From the NCBI GenBank assembly GCA_947631605.1, contig CANRMC010000007.1, positions 1 through 39,850 of the forward strand: 39,850 nucleotides of DNA. Direction: 5' to 3'. The DNA comes from an uncultured Lachnospiraceae bacterium (GTDB taxonomy: Bacteria > Bacillota > Clostridia > Lachnospirales > Lachnospiraceae). The notes under the pieces were generated by a model. It made no database searches. It was not told the origin of the DNA and was given only the letters and a program-made list of their open reading frames with translations. Both the position numbers and the translations under genes were made by a program. Below are positions 16,265-25,609 of this stretch, piece after piece. The stretch's first letter is position 1. Each line of letters starts with the position of its first letter.

Positions 16265-17306
16265 GCGGAATTCCTCCATTGAACTTCTGCGTATCATTAT
16301 GATGCTTCAGGTGATCTTCCTCCATGTCTGCACTTACGGCGGTTATTATAAACAGGCATTGGCGCTTGGCGGGGGACATACGCTTTTTTTCTGGATCATA
16401 TGGCTTCTCAGCCGGTGTCCGGTGTATATGTTTATTATCATTATGGGATATTTTATGTCGGAATCCGATGTATCTACGCAGAGAAAACGGATTCTGAAGG
16501 TATATATACCTATGTGGACTTACGCAGTCGGGATTCCGCTTGCAGTTTTTCTGACAAAATCTGTGGAAATGGGAAAGCGGGATTATGTACGGGCGTTTTT
16601 TCCGGCGCTTTCCAGAACATGGTATTTTATGACGTTATATCTGATCCTTCTCATACTGTCACCGTATCTGAACAAATTGATCCATGCGATGACGAAAAAA
16701 GAATTTCTGGGTTTGCTTGGGATACTGTTTTTTATATTTTCTATCTGGAATCTGGCAGCGCATATGAAACCGTTTGACGCAGTGATAGGTTCGGAAAAGG
16801 TATTCGAGACAGAAGAGGGAAAAAGCCTGTATGATTTTATTTTTATGTATTTTCTTGGGGCTTTCCTTCGGCGGTACGAATTTAGGAAGAAAGGGGCGTT
16901 ACCGTCCTGGCGTAACTGGATGAATCTGATCCTTTTCCTTCTGTTGGGATTTCTGGACACGGCGCTGTTATATTTATTTCCGGAATTTCGGAGCGTGATC
17001 GGATATAATGATAATCCCCTAGTGGTCCTGCAGTGTATTTTTCTGTTCCGTTTCTTCTCGAATATAGAATTTCACAGCAGATTTATCAATGTGCTGGGAG
17101 GCTGCAATCTGGGAATCTATATGCTGCATGAACATCCGCTTCTCCGGAAATTGATCTGGAATCAGAGAATCCATATGAATACTCCGGAATTTTACGGATC
17201 TTCAATATATATCCTGAAAATTCTTGCGATCATCCTTGGGATATACAGCGTCTGCTGTATCATCGAGTGGCTGCGGCAGCAGATCATGCGTTTTTGCTTT
17301 CGTTGA
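16233..17306 (+). CDS. membrane acyltransferase 3 family protein (polymer O-acetyl/acyl transferase)
   Basis: 357 residues, about ten membrane helices. The N-terminus RNSSIELLRIIMMLQVIFLHVC is the family's first helix with the conserved Arg and His thought to be catalytic, followed by PVYMFIIIMGYF. Family members O-acylate exopolysaccharides, teichoic acids or peptidoglycan from a cytoplasmic acyl donor. The start overlaps the end of the TagF-like gene by 32 nt, a strong sign that it modifies that polymer. It ends before a new promoter, so it is the second and last gene of this unit. Confidence 0.88.
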   Translation: MTESITEKLNKRNSSIELLRIIMMLQVIFLHVCTYGGYYKQALALGGGHTLFFWIIWLLSRCPVYMFIIIMGYFMSESDVSTQRKRILKVYIPMWTYAVGIPLAVFLTKSVEMGKRDYVRAFFPALSRTWYFMTLYLILLILSPYLNKLIHAMTKKEFLGLLGILFFIFSIWNLAAHMKPFDAVIGSEKVFETEEGKSLYDFIFMYFLGAFLRRYEFRKKGALPSWRNWMNLILFLLLGFLDTALLYLFPEFRSVIGYNDNPLVVLQCIFLFRFFSNIEFHSRFINVLGGCNLGIYMLHEHPLLRKLIWNQRIHMNTPEFYGSSIYILKILAIILGIYSVCCIIEWLRQQIMRFCFR

Positions 17307-17315
17307 GGAAAGTAT

Positions 17316-17344
17316 TTGAAGCATAGAAACAGTTGTGCTAAAAT
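17316..17344 (+). promoter_or_regulatory. promoter upstream of the small membrane gene and trp operon
   Basis: TTGAAG, a 17-nt spacer and TAAAAT preceded by TGC (extended -10). No other promoter is apparent before trpE, so it may serve the whole trp operon. Confidence 0.65.
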
Positions 17345-17403
17345 AGGCTCTGGATATGATTCTGCATGGAATAAAATCTGTTTTTAAAGGAAAGAGGCGT
17401 AAT

Positions 17404-17646
17404 ATGAAGATAGAAGATTATATCATTTTAGGAATCGTCATTCTGTGGCTTTTATATTGTATTGCACTTCTTATCAGAAGGGGACGCGGCGCACACTGCA
17501 GGTCTTATGAACAGTGCGGCATCCGTCAGCAGATGGAATGTCGGGGAAATGACGAGGCATTCCATGAAATGGCATGCAGTTCGAAAAAGTGCAGGGAATG
17601 TATGGCTCAGGCACTGGAAAATCAGAAGAAAACAGAAAAGGAATAA
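17404..17646 (+). CDS. small cysteine-rich membrane protein, unknown
   Basis: 80 residues from ATG 17404 (AAAGGAAAGAGG upstream); the ORF track's earlier start at 17356 lacks a ribosome-binding site. One membrane helix (IILGIVILWLLYCIALLI, residues 6-23) is followed by a basic patch and a soluble tail with six cysteines spread as single or spaced pairs (CRSYEQC, C, C, CRECM). It could bind metal or form disulfides. I do not recognise the family. It precedes trpE by 50 nt and shares its probable promoter, but a role in tryptophan metabolism is not implied. Confidence 0.65.
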   Translation: MKIEDYIILGIVILWLLYCIALLIRRGRGAHCRSYEQCGIRQQMECRGNDEAFHEMACSSKKCRECMAQALENQKKTEKE

Positions 17647-17696
17647 CAGACAGGAATTTTTACATAGATACTGAATTGCACGAGAGGAGGCAGACT

Positions 17697-19187
17697 ATGG
17701 CAGTCATTACAAAGCTGGAAGACTTAATGGAATATCAGAACGATTACAAACTGGTGCCGGTTGCGAAAGCAATCCTTTCAGATATCACAACGCCGATTGA
17801 AGTGCTGAAGCGTTTGAAAAAAGTAAGCCGGCATACCTATATTCTGGAAAGCGTGATGAATCAGGCTTACTGGGGAAGATATACATTTCTTGGATATGAT
17901 CCCAAGCTGGAGATCACCTGTCTGAACGGAGAAATGACCGTAAAGGATATGGCGGATGGAGAAAAGAAAATCTATCAGATAGGAGCGGGCAGGGATTATG
18001 AATTGCCGGGGGATTATATGCGGGAGCTGATCGCTGCATGCAAAACGCCGTCTGTTCCGGGACTTCCGAGTTTTACCGGCGGTCTGGTAGGATATTTTTC
18101 CTATGATTACATCAAATACAGCGAGCCGGTTCTGAATCTGGACGCCGAGGATAAAGAAGGATTTAAGGACTGCGACATGATGTTGTTTGATAAGGTAATT
18201 GCGTTTGATAATGTCATGCAGCAGATAATATTGATCGTAAATATCCGGACGGAGTCTTTGGAAGAAGATTACGAAAAAGCTTTAAGAGAACTCGATGAAA
18301 TGGAGCGTCTGGTGACAGAAGGAGAGAAAGCAGTCGTTCCGAAGGGCAAGCTTACATCCGAATTCCGGTATCTCTTTGATAAAGAACAATATTGTAAAAT
18401 GGTTGAGAAAGCGAAGCATTATATTGTTGAAGGAGATATTTTTCAGGTTGTGCTTTCTAACCGTATGGAGGCGGATTTCAGCGGCAGCCTGCTGGACTGC
18501 TACCGTATGCTCCGGGCGGAAAATCCGTCGCCGTATATGTTTTATTTCAGCAGCGATGATATAGAGATCGCAGGCGCTTCTCCGGAAACGCTGGTAAAGC
18601 TGGATAACGGGGAACTTTATACCTTTCCGCTGGCGGGAACCAGACCGAGAGGCAGGACGCCTCTGGAGGATAGGACGTTAGAGGAGGAGCTTCTAAAAGA
18701 TGAAAAAGAACTGTCCGAGCATAACATGCTGGTGGATCTGGGCAGGAACGACCTTGGAAAGATCAGCCGGTTCGGTACGGTAGAAGTCATGAAATATATG
18801 TCTATAGAGCGTTATTCCCATGTCATGCATATCGGCTCCACCGTAAAGGGACTGATCGATGAGAAGCATGACGCCGCAGACGCTGTAAGCGCGGTGCTTC
18901 CTGCGGGAACGCTTTCCGGCGCGCCGAAAATACGTGCCTGCGAGATCATCAACGAACTGGAAAATAACAAGCGCGGCGTGTACGGCGGCGCTGTTGGCTA
19001 TATCGATTTTAAAGGCAATCTGGATACCTGTATCGCTATCCGTCTTGCCTTTCAGAAAAACGGCAGGGTATTTGTCCGTTCCGGCGCGGGAATCGTAGCG
19101 GACAGTGTACCGGAGCGAGAGTATCAGGAGTGTCTGAACAAAGCGAAAGCGGTTGTGAATGCACTTCGTATGGCGGACGAACTGTAG
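17697..19187 (+). CDS. trpE: anthranilate synthase component I
   Basis: 496 residues from ATG 17697, set by GAGAGGAGG; the ORF track's start at 17574 runs through the preceding gene. The chorismate-binding domain shows FQVVLSNRMEADF, ENPSPYMFYF, SPETLVKL, AGTRPRGRT, HNMLVDLGRNDLG, PAGTLSGAPKIRA and GGAVGYIDF, all typical of TrpE rather than PabB. With TrpG it converts chorismate and glutamine to anthranilate. The feedback-inhibition motif near the N-terminus appears as LLES-like LESVMNQAYWGRYTFLG, consistent with tryptophan inhibition. First gene of trpEGDCBA. Confidence 0.97.
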   Translation: MAVITKLEDLMEYQNDYKLVPVAKAILSDITTPIEVLKRLKKVSRHTYILESVMNQAYWGRYTFLGYDPKLEITCLNGEMTVKDMADGEKKIYQIGAGRDYELPGDYMRELIAACKTPSVPGLPSFTGGLVGYFSYDYIKYSEPVLNLDAEDKEGFKDCDMMLFDKVIAFDNVMQQIILIVNIRTESLEEDYEKALRELDEMERLVTEGEKAVVPKGKLTSEFRYLFDKEQYCKMVEKAKHYIVEGDIFQVVLSNRMEADFSGSLLDCYRMLRAENPSPYMFYFSSDDIEIAGASPETLVKLDNGELYTFPLAGTRPRGRTPLEDRTLEEELLKDEKELSEHNMLVDLGRNDLGKISRFGTVEVMKYMSIERYSHVMHIGSTVKGLIDEKHDAADAVSAVLPAGTLSGAPKIRACEIINELENNKRGVYGGAVGYIDFKGNLDTCIAIRLAFQKNGRVFVRSGAGIVADSVPEREYQECLNKAKAVVNALRMADEL

Positions 19188-19203
19188 ACGGGAGGTGCAA
19201 TGG

Positions 19204-19779
19204 ATGATTTTACTGATTGATAATTATGACAGTTTTTCTTATAATCTGTATCAGTTGGTGGGCGCATTGAATCCCGATATCAAAGTGATCCGAAATGATG
19301 AACTGACCGTTCCGGAGATCGAGGCGCTTCACCCGTCCCATATCATTCTTTCTCCGGGACCGGGAAGACCGAAGGATGCAGGTAACTGCGAGGCAGTGAT
19401 CAAGGAGCTTGCCGGCAGAATCCCAATGTTAGGCGTCTGTCTCGGTCATCAGGCAATTTGTGAAGTGTTCGGTGCAACCGTTACTTATGCGAAGCGTCTG
19501 ATGCATGGAAAACAGTCTGTTTGCTGGATTGATACAGAAGCGGATATATTTGCCGGACTTCCGGAGAGGATACCGGTAGCCCGCTATCATTCCCTTGCCG
19601 CCACCGAGGATGGCGGATTTCCGGAAGTGTTGACTGTGATTGCCAGAACCGATGACGGTGAGATTATGGCAGTCAAGCATAAAGAATATCAGATTTACGG
19701 TCTTCAGTTCCATCCGGAGTCGATACTGACGCCGGACGGTGAGACGATCATAAAGAATTTTTTAAAGGAGGAACCATAA
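19204..19779 (+). CDS. trpG: anthranilate synthase component II (glutamine amidotransferase)
   Basis: 191 residues from ATG 19204, with GGGAGGTG upstream; the ORF track's 15 extra residues overlap trpE. Class I amidotransferase motifs are present: MILLIDNYDSFSYNL at the start, LSPGPGRP, the catalytic cysteine in GVCLGHQAI and the His/Glu pair in LQFHPESI. It supplies ammonia from glutamine to TrpE. It could also serve a PabB if one exists elsewhere, as in Bacillus, but its place between trpE and trpD makes tryptophan synthesis the main role. Confidence 0.96.
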   Translation: MILLIDNYDSFSYNLYQLVGALNPDIKVIRNDELTVPEIEALHPSHIILSPGPGRPKDAGNCEAVIKELAGRIPMLGVCLGHQAICEVFGATVTYAKRLMHGKQSVCWIDTEADIFAGLPERIPVARYHSLAATEDGGFPEVLTVIARTDDGEIMAVKHKEYQIYGLQFHPESILTPDGETIIKNFLKEEP

Positions 19780-19780
19780 A

Positions 19781-20800
19781 ATGATCAAAGAAGCAATTGC
19801 GAAAGTAACAAATGGTGAAAATCTCAGTTATGACGAGGCATACAGTGTTGTGGACGAGATTATGAGCGGAAATGCAACGCCGGCTCAGGAAGCTTCCTTT
19901 CTGACTGCTCTGCATATCAAGGGTGAAACTGTTCCGGAGATTGCCGGTTGTGCAAGAGCCATGCGCGATAAGGCTACGAAGGCAGAACATTCCATGGAAG
20001 TCATCGATATTGTCGGAACCGGCGGAGACCAGTCAAAGTCCATAAATATTTCTACGATCGCTTCTTTTGTAACGGCAGCAGCCGGCGGTTATGTTGCAAA
20101 GCATGGAAACCGCGCAGCCTCCAGCCAGTGCGGAACCGCTGATTGTCTGGAAGCTCTCGGGGCAAATCTTTTGGTGGGAGAATCCTATAACGAAGAAATA
20201 TTAAAAGAGACAGGATTTAATTTCCTGTTTGCACAGAAATATCATACAGCGATGAAATACGTAGGACCGGTTCGGAAGGAAATCGGAATTCCAACGGTAT
20301 TTAATATCCTTGGACCGCTTGCCAATCCGGCGTCCGCAGAACTCATGCTTCTCGGCGTCTATAAGGAAGAACTGGTTGAGACGATCGCCAAGGCTCTGAA
20401 CAATCTGGGTGTGAAGCGTGCCATGGTCGTATACGGACAGGATGTTATGGACGAAATCTCCGTATCTGCAAAAACAACGGTATGTGAACTGAAGGACGGA
20501 GAATTTACAAATTATGAAATTGATCCGGCGGACTATGGATATACCGGATTCAGCAAGTCAGACCTTCTTGGCGGCTCTCCTGCGGAAAATGCGGAAATCG
20601 CAAAGAAGATCCTGAAAGGGGAGAAGGGCGCCGGAAGGGCGGCTGTTCTTCTGAACGCAGGCGCAGCGCTTCATGTCATTAAACAGATTTCCATTGAAGA
20701 AGGTATCCGGGAGGCAGAGGAAGCGATTGACAGTGGAAAAGCCTATGAAACTATGATAAAGTATATTGAGCTTACAAATAAGCTTGCGGAAAATAAATAA
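19781..20800 (+). CDS. trpD: anthranilate phosphoribosyltransferase
   Basis: 339 residues. Family markers are GTGGDQSKSINISTIASFVTAAAG (PRPP-binding glycine loop), KHGNRAASSQCGTADCLEALGAN and GPLANPA. It joins anthranilate and PRPP. It is not fused to trpG. The start follows the trpG stop by one base, with AAAGGAGG inside trpG. Confidence 0.97.
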   Translation: MIKEAIAKVTNGENLSYDEAYSVVDEIMSGNATPAQEASFLTALHIKGETVPEIAGCARAMRDKATKAEHSMEVIDIVGTGGDQSKSINISTIASFVTAAAGGYVAKHGNRAASSQCGTADCLEALGANLLVGESYNEEILKETGFNFLFAQKYHTAMKYVGPVRKEIGIPTVFNILGPLANPASAELMLLGVYKEELVETIAKALNNLGVKRAMVVYGQDVMDEISVSAKTTVCELKDGEFTNYEIDPADYGYTGFSKSDLLGGSPAENAEIAKKILKGEKGAGRAAVLLNAGAALHVIKQISIEEGIREAEEAIDSGKAYETMIKYIELTNKLAENK

Positions 20801-20812
20801 GGAGTCCGTGGG

Positions 20813-21601
20813 ATGATACTGGATGAGATTGCAGAGAAAACAAAAAACCGCATAGAGGCGGATAAAAAGAAAATTTCCCCGACTCAGATGGCAAATGCAG
20901 CGCTTGCAATGAATAAGAATACCGGGTATCCGTTTGAACAGGCGTTAAAGAAGCCGGGCATTTCATTTATCTGTGAGGTAAAGAAAGGTTCGCCTTCAAA
21001 AGGAATCATTGCAGAAGATTTTCCATATGTGGAAATCGCTAAGGATTATGAGAGAGCGGGCGCTTCCGCTATTTCCTGCCTTACGGAGCCGTACTATTTC
21101 CGGGGCAGTGACGAATATCTGAGAGAAATCGTACAGAATGTGCAGATACCCGTCCTGCGGAAAGATTTCACGGTGGATGAATATATGATCTATCAGGCGA
21201 AGACACTGGGGGCGTCGGCGGTGCTGCTGATCTGCGCGATACTTTCGAAAGATGAGCTGAAAAGTTATATGCAGCTTGCGGATGAACTGGGGCTTTCGGC
21301 TCTGGTGGAGGCGCATGATGAGAAGGAGATCGAATGTGCGGTTTCTCTGGGGGCAAGAATTATCGGCGTGAATAACCGCGACCTTCGGGATTTTACGGTG
21401 GATATTCAAAACAGTATCAGACTTCGTCCGCTGATACCGAAGGATACGGTATATATATCGGAAAGCGGTATTAAAGTACGGGCGGATATCAAGCGTCTGG
21501 AGGATGCCGGAGTCGATGCGGTTCTGATCGGAGAAACGCTCATGCGGAGTCCGGACAAGCATAAGATGTTAGAGGAATTACGCGGGAATATTCATGAATA
21601 A
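20813..21601 (+). CDS. trpC: indole-3-glycerol-phosphate synthase
   Basis: 262 residues, the length of a monofunctional TrpC. Conserved segments are [61 protein letters not shown] and VYISESGIK. It closes the indole ring from CdRP. No TrpF domain is fused to it, and the following gene is already trpB, so the phosphoribosylanthranilate isomerase step has no gene in this operon. Confidence 0.97.
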   Translation: MILDEIAEKTKNRIEADKKKISPTQMANAALAMNKNTGYPFEQALKKPGISFICEVKKGSPSKGIIAEDFPYVEIAKDYERAGASAISCLTEPYYFRGSDEYLREIVQNVQIPVLRKDFTVDEYMIYQAKTLGASAVLLICAILSKDELKSYMQLADELGLSALVEAHDEKEIECAVSLGARIIGVNNRDLRDFTVDIQNSIRLRPLIPKDTVYISESGIKVRADIKRLEDAGVDAVLIGETLMRSPDKHKMLEELRGNIHE

Positions 21602-21615
21602 TGGAGGATGTTGAC

Positions 21616-22797
21616 ATGAAGGGCAGATATGGAGAATTCGGTGGACAATATATACCGGAAACCCTGATGAACGAAATACACAGGCTCGAAGAAGCATATG
21701 AATTTTATAAAAACGATCCGGAGTTTAACCGGGAACTGGATACGCTGCTTCGGGAATATGCCGGACGTCCTTCTCTGCTATATTATGCGGAGAAAATGAC
21801 GAAGGATCTGGGCGGTGCGAAGATCTATCTGAAACGTGAGGATCTGAACCATACAGGTTCCCATAAGATAAATAATGTACTGGGGCAGGTGCTTCTTGCA
21901 AAGAAAATGGGAAAAACCAGAGTCATTGCAGAAACCGGCGCCGGTCAGCATGGCGTGGCAACCGCTACAGGAGCGGCGCTCCTTGGGATGGAATGTGAGA
22001 TTTTCATGGGAGAAGAAGATACGATACGGCAGGCTTTGAACGTCTACCGGATGGAGCTTCTCGGCGCTAAGGTACATCCCGTAAAAAGCGGTACGCGTAC
22101 TTTGAAAGATGCGGTAAATGAAGCCATGCGGGAGTGGACCAATCGTGTTGACGATACTCTGTATGTACTGGGTTCCGTTATGGGACCGCACCCGTTCCCG
22201 ATGATGGTGCGGGATTTCCAGAGCGTCATCAGTAAAGAGGCAAGAGAGCAGATTTTGGAGAAGGAAGGAAAACTTCCGTCAGCGGTTATCGCCTGTGTTG
22301 GCGGCGGCAGCAATTCCATGGGCGCTTTCTATAATTTCATCAACGATAAAGATGTAAAGCTGATCGGCTGTGAGGCTGCCGGACGGGGCATTGATACCGA
22401 GCAGCATGCAGCTACCATCGCAAAAGGTGAAGTTGGAATCTTCCATGGCATGAAGTCGTTATTCTGTCAGGATAAAGACGGTCAGATCGCACCGGTTTAC
22501 TCGATTTCCGCCGGTCTTGATTATCCGGGAATCGGTCCGGAGCATGCATATCTGAATGAGATCGGCCGCGCGCAATATGTTCCGATCACGGATGACGAGG
22601 CGGTAGACGCATTTGAATATATAGCCAGAACGGAAGGAATCATATGCGCGATCGAAAGCGCTCATGCGGTTGCCTATGCAATGAAGATTGCGGGGACTAT
22701 GAGTAAAGACGACATCATTATTATCTGTCTCTCCGGAAGAGGAGATAAAGACGTTGCGGCGATCGCAAGATACAGAGGAGTTGATTTATATGAGTAG
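21616..22797 (+). CDS. trpB: tryptophan synthase beta chain
   Basis: 393 residues from ATG 21616, which has GGAGG 8 nt upstream; the ATG at 21601 overlaps that site and the trpC stop. The PLP lysine is in [10 protein letters not shown], the phosphate-binding loop in [10 protein letters not shown], and the substrate loop in [16 protein letters not shown]. This is the standard TrpB1 type that works in complex with TrpA, condensing indole with serine. The 3' end overlaps trpA by 8 nt. Confidence 0.97.
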   Translation: MKGRYGEFGGQYIPETLMNEIHRLEEAYEFYKNDPEFNRELDTLLREYAGRPSLLYYAEKMTKDLGGAKIYLKREDLNHTGSHKINNVLGQVLLAKKMGKTRVIAETGAGQHGVATATGAALLGMECEIFMGEEDTIRQALNVYRMELLGAKVHPVKSGTRTLKDAVNEAMREWTNRVDDTLYVLGSVMGPHPFPMMVRDFQSVISKEAREQILEKEGKLPSAVIACVGGGSNSMGAFYNFINDKDVKLIGCEAAGRGIDTEQHAATIAKGEVGIFHGMKSLFCQDKDGQIAPVYSISAGLDYPGIGPEHAYLNEIGRAQYVPITDDEAVDAFEYIARTEGIICAIESAHAVAYAMKIAGTMSKDDIIIICLSGRGDKDVAAIARYRGVDLYE

Positions 22798-23572
22798 AAT
22801 ACAGGAAGCATTTCAGAATAAAAAAGCATTCATAGCCTTTCTCACGGCAGGCGACCCGGACTTTGACAGCAGCGTGGCTTATTTCAAGGCTGCGGCAAGA
22901 GCCGGTGCGGATCTGATCGAGATCGGAATCCCGTTCTCCGATCCGATCGCGGAAGGACCTGTTATTCAGGAAGCCAATATCCGGGCGTTATCCAATGGCA
23001 TGACACTGGAGCGGGTATTTGAATTGGTTACAGAGCTTCGGAAGGAAATTCAGCTTCCGCTTGTATTCCTTACTTATTTGAATCCGGTTTTCCACTATGG
23101 TCCGGACAGATTCTTTGCCCGTTGTAAAGAAACGGGAGTTGATGGGATCATCATTCCCGATATGCCTTTTGAGGAAAAGGGTGAGATAAATGATGTGGCA
23201 AAGAAATACGGCGTCGACATTATTTCTCTGATCGCCCCTACCAGCGAGGCGCGTATTCGGGATATTGCAAAAGAAGCAACCGGTTTTATCTACGTGGTAT
23301 CTTCCCTTGGAGTAACCGGCGTCCGTTCGGAGATCAAAACGGATCTTGCTTCTATCTTAGCTTCCATTCGGGAAACGACCGATCTTCCGGCAGCAATCGG
23401 CTTTGGTATCAGCACGCCGGAGCAGGCTGAAAAGATGGGAAGGATCGCAGACGGCGTGATCGTGGGAAGCGCAATGGTGCGGATCATCGCGCAGTACGGA
23501 ACAGAAGCGGAACAGCCGTTATATGAGTATGTAAAATCCATGAAAGAGGCGACTGCAAGGGCAGAAGCCTGA
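22790..23572 (+). CDS. trpA: tryptophan synthase alpha chain
   Basis: 260 residues from ATG 22790, within the last codons of trpB (AGGAG upstream). Motifs include [26 protein letters not shown] with the catalytic Glu, [11 protein letters not shown] with the catalytic Asp, and GFGISTPEQ. It cleaves indole-3-glycerol phosphate and passes indole to TrpB. It is the last gene of the operon, followed by a hairpin and then a terminator shared with the convergent gene. Confidence 0.97.
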   Translation: MSRIQEAFQNKKAFIAFLTAGDPDFDSSVAYFKAAARAGADLIEIGIPFSDPIAEGPVIQEANIRALSNGMTLERVFELVTELRKEIQLPLVFLTYLNPVFHYGPDRFFARCKETGVDGIIIPDMPFEEKGEINDVAKKYGVDIISLIAPTSEARIRDIAKEATGFIYVVSSLGVTGVRSEIKTDLASILASIRETTDLPAAIGFGISTPEQAEKMGRIADGVIVGSAMVRIIAQYGTEAEQPLYEYVKSMKEATARAEA

Positions 23573-23595
23573 CATACAATATAAAACAGACCGCC

Positions 23596-23626
23596 TGTTT
23601 CACTCAGAATTGAGTCCTGTGAAACA
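23596..23626 (+). repeat. inverted repeat in the trpA 3' region
   Basis: TGTTTCAC at 23596-23603 and GTGAAACA at 23619-23626 are a perfect inverted repeat, enclosing a second small palindrome (ACTCA-GAAT-TGAGT). No T-run follows, so it is not an intrinsic terminator by itself. It could stabilise the trp mRNA or be a protein-binding site. Confidence 0.6.
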
Positions 23627-23638
23627 AGTAAGATTAAG

Positions 23639-23680
23639 AGAAAAGATCATCTTCGTGACCTCACGAAAATGATCTTTTCT
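23639..23680. terminator. bidirectional terminator between trpA and the surface-protein gene
   Basis: AGAAAAGATCAT and ATGATCTTTTCT flank an inner CGTGA/TCACG helix. The stop codon and last residues of the - strand gene (KKRSFS) are encoded within it. Confidence 0.85.
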
Positions 23681-25598
23681 TATAGCATATAGCAATTACA
23701 CAGCCGGCAAGGAGAACAACCGCTGAGATGCCTAACAGTATCAGTGTTTCTGTCGAAATTGAAGTTCCTGCATTTACAGCTTGTGAAGCATTTTCCTGTT
23801 CCGGCATATCGCCATTAGGGTTCCTCATGCCGTTGCCTTGGCGTCCGCCGAATTTCCGGCCGCCTTGTTGCTGCGGGATACCGGACTGTGTTCCTTCGCT
23901 AGTATCTTCATTTGTCGGGATATCCGGCATATTCCCTTGTGGCAGATTGGACGGCATATCGCCATCCGTTCCGTTTTGTAGCATATCGGGAGGCGTCATG
24001 TTTCCATCCGCACCGTTCTGCGTCATATCGGGAGGCGTCATGTTTCCATCCGCACCGTTCTGCGTCATATCGGGAGGCGTCATATTTCCATCCGCACCAT
24101 TCTGCGTCATATCGGGAGGCGTCATGTTTCCATCCACACCATTCTGCGTCATATCGGGAGGCATCATGTTTCCGTTCGTTCCACTCGGCATCTCCGGTGG
24201 CTGCATACCGTTTGTCGCGCCGTTTTCTTGGAAAGTTTCACCGAAGCCACCGAAACCGCCACCATTTGAAGCATTATCAATGGTCATTTCCGTTTGGATA
24301 TCTCCGACGATCAGCGTACAGGTATCTCCGATTTTCATTTCCGGCGTGCTGGCGAGAACGGAAGAGAAGCTGCATGGAACTTTTTCTGAAATGAGTTCAT
24401 TTCCGTCGACGTCTTTGACCGTTACGGTTGTCCCGGCCGACGCCGAAGCGGTCTGCATCAGAAAACCTTGTGTGGAAGACGGATCAAAGCCTTCCGCCAT
24501 GCCGCTGCTCCCACAGGCGAGAACCGTTCCGCCGCTGATTTCACATGTTCCGCCGTTTTCACTTCCGTAATCGATCGCACAGCTTCCACCATTGTCACTG
24601 ACACTGATAAACAGGTTTCCACCGCTGATATAGATATCCTTGTTGGAATCAATCCCGTCTGCGTCCCGGCCGTTTTCCACCGTGACAGTGATATCTCCGC
24701 CGGTAATGTTGATGACGGAGTTTCCGCTGTATCCGTTGGCGTTGAGTCCGTCGTCAGTGGCGGCAATATTCAATGTTCCGCCGGCAATGGTGATCGTCAC
24801 CGCTTCCAGCCCTTCACAGCAGGAGGGGATTGTGATATTTCCCGATTCCATATAAAGAAACGATGTTTCCTCGTCATTGGAAACCGTGATTCCGTCATCG
24901 CCCGCGAAAAGCGTAAGATCGGAGTCTTTCACCCGCACACTGTCATTTGCATGAATTGCATCCTGTACGGCGGTTATGTTCAGAGTGCCGCCCGTAACAA
25001 CAAAATCATCATTGCATACGATTCCGTGTTGATATTCCGTTGTTACCTGTAAGGAACCGACTCCGTTAATGGTCAGATCGTCTCTGGAGTAAATCGTTCC
25101 ATCCACGCCGCCGGAAACTGCTTCTTCACTATAAGAGGAACCGGAGGACAGAGTATTTTCTGTGCCGTCCTGCAAGGTCATGAATACCTTGCCCGCCTGT
25201 TCCACACGGATAGCCGCATTATCCTCGCAGTGAATGGACACACGATCCAGCATCAGCCATATCTTATCGTCGCCGTCCGCTTCAATGATAACCGAGCCGT
25301 TGGATAATTCTCCGGAAAGAATATATTTTCCCGCATATACGATATGGACGTCACCATTATAGACGTAAGCGCCGTTGCCGTTCACCGTACTGCCTTCGTC
25401 CGAAAGAGTGATCTTTGTCGCACCCGTAGTGTCCCAACCGGCATCCAGATCGTTTGCTGTGAACAAGGTGTCGCTGTTTTCCTCACTTGCAACAGACTTG
25501 ATACCAAGCGCTTTTATGTTCATAAACAGGATTGTCAGGAGCAGTGTGAACACGATGATTACAATGCAGATTGCATCAATATGCTTATGTGTTGCCAT
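23661..25598 (-). CDS. carbohydrate-binding-domain (DUF4353-type) surface protein with tandem repeats
   Basis: 645 residues. One N-terminal membrane segment (about 9-27) anchors it. Residues 50-390 are a beta-solenoid-like domain of short repeated strands with Asp/Gly turns (DDGITVSNDEE, DDGLNANGYSG, ADGIDSNKDIYISGG), as in the DUF4353 'carbohydrate-binding' family found with VTC and CotH proteins. Residues 465-540 are five 14-residue repeats of the NMTPPDMTQNGADG type. A second membrane helix (LILLGISAVVLLAGCVIAI) and KKRSFS end the protein. The arrangement suggests display outside the membrane. It is the last gene of the VTC-DUF4956 operon; the start follows the DUF4956 stop by 11 nt. Confidence 0.8.
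   Translation of the reverse strand: MATHKHIDAICIVIIVFTLLLTILFMNIKALGIKSVASEENSDTLFTANDLDAGWDTTGATKITLSDEGSTVNGNGAYVYNGDVHIVYAGKYILSGELSNGSVIIEADGDDKIWLMLDRVSIHCEDNAAIRVEQAGKVFMTLQDGTENTLSSGSSYSEEAVSGGVDGTIYSRDDLTINGVGSLQVTTEYQHGIVCNDDFVVTGGTLNITAVQDAIHANDSVRVKDSDLTLFAGDDGITVSNDEETSFLYMESGNITIPSCCEGLEAVTITIAGGTLNIAATDDGLNANGYSGNSVINITGGDITVTVENGRDADGIDSNKDIYISGGNLFISVSDNGGSCAIDYGSENGGTCEISGGTVLACGSSGMAEGFDPSSTQGFLMQTASASAGTTVTVKDVDGNELISEKVPCSFSSVLASTPEMKIGDTCTLIVGDIQTEMTIDNASNGGGFGGFGETFQENGATNGMQPPEMPSGTNGNMMPPDMTQNGVDGNMTPPDMTQNGADGNMTPPDMTQNGADGNMTPPDMTQNGADGNMTPPDMLQNGTDGDMPSNLPQGNMPDIPTNEDTSEGTQSGIPQQQGGRKFGGRQGNGMRNPNGDMPEQENASQAVNAGTSISTETLILLGISAVVLLAGCVIAICYKKRSFS
23980..24189 (+). 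repeat. 42-bp tandem repeats within the surface-protein gene
   Basis: About five head-to-tail 42-bp units (GTCATATCGGGAGGCGTCAT... on the + strand), nearly identical in the middle and degenerate at the ends. They encode the 14-residue Pro/Met/Asn repeats of the - strand gene. Unit number probably varies between strains. Confidence 0.9.
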
Positions 25599-25609
25599 AA
25601 GACTCCTCC

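Noticed and set aside
17307-17696. Search for a T-box or trp leader peptide before trpE
   Set aside because: No terminator hairpin, no AGGGTGGNACCGCG-like element and no run of Trp codons was found.
23980-24189. Regular 42-bp repeats considered as a CRISPR array
   Set aside because: The units are contiguous with no unique spacers, stay in frame within a gene, and no cas genes are nearby.
23728-24570. 280-aa + strand ORF and the 160-aa ORF at 23912-24394, both repetitive
   Set aside because: They are antisense shadows of the 42-bp coding repeats in the surface-protein gene; no ribosome-binding site and an implausible composition.
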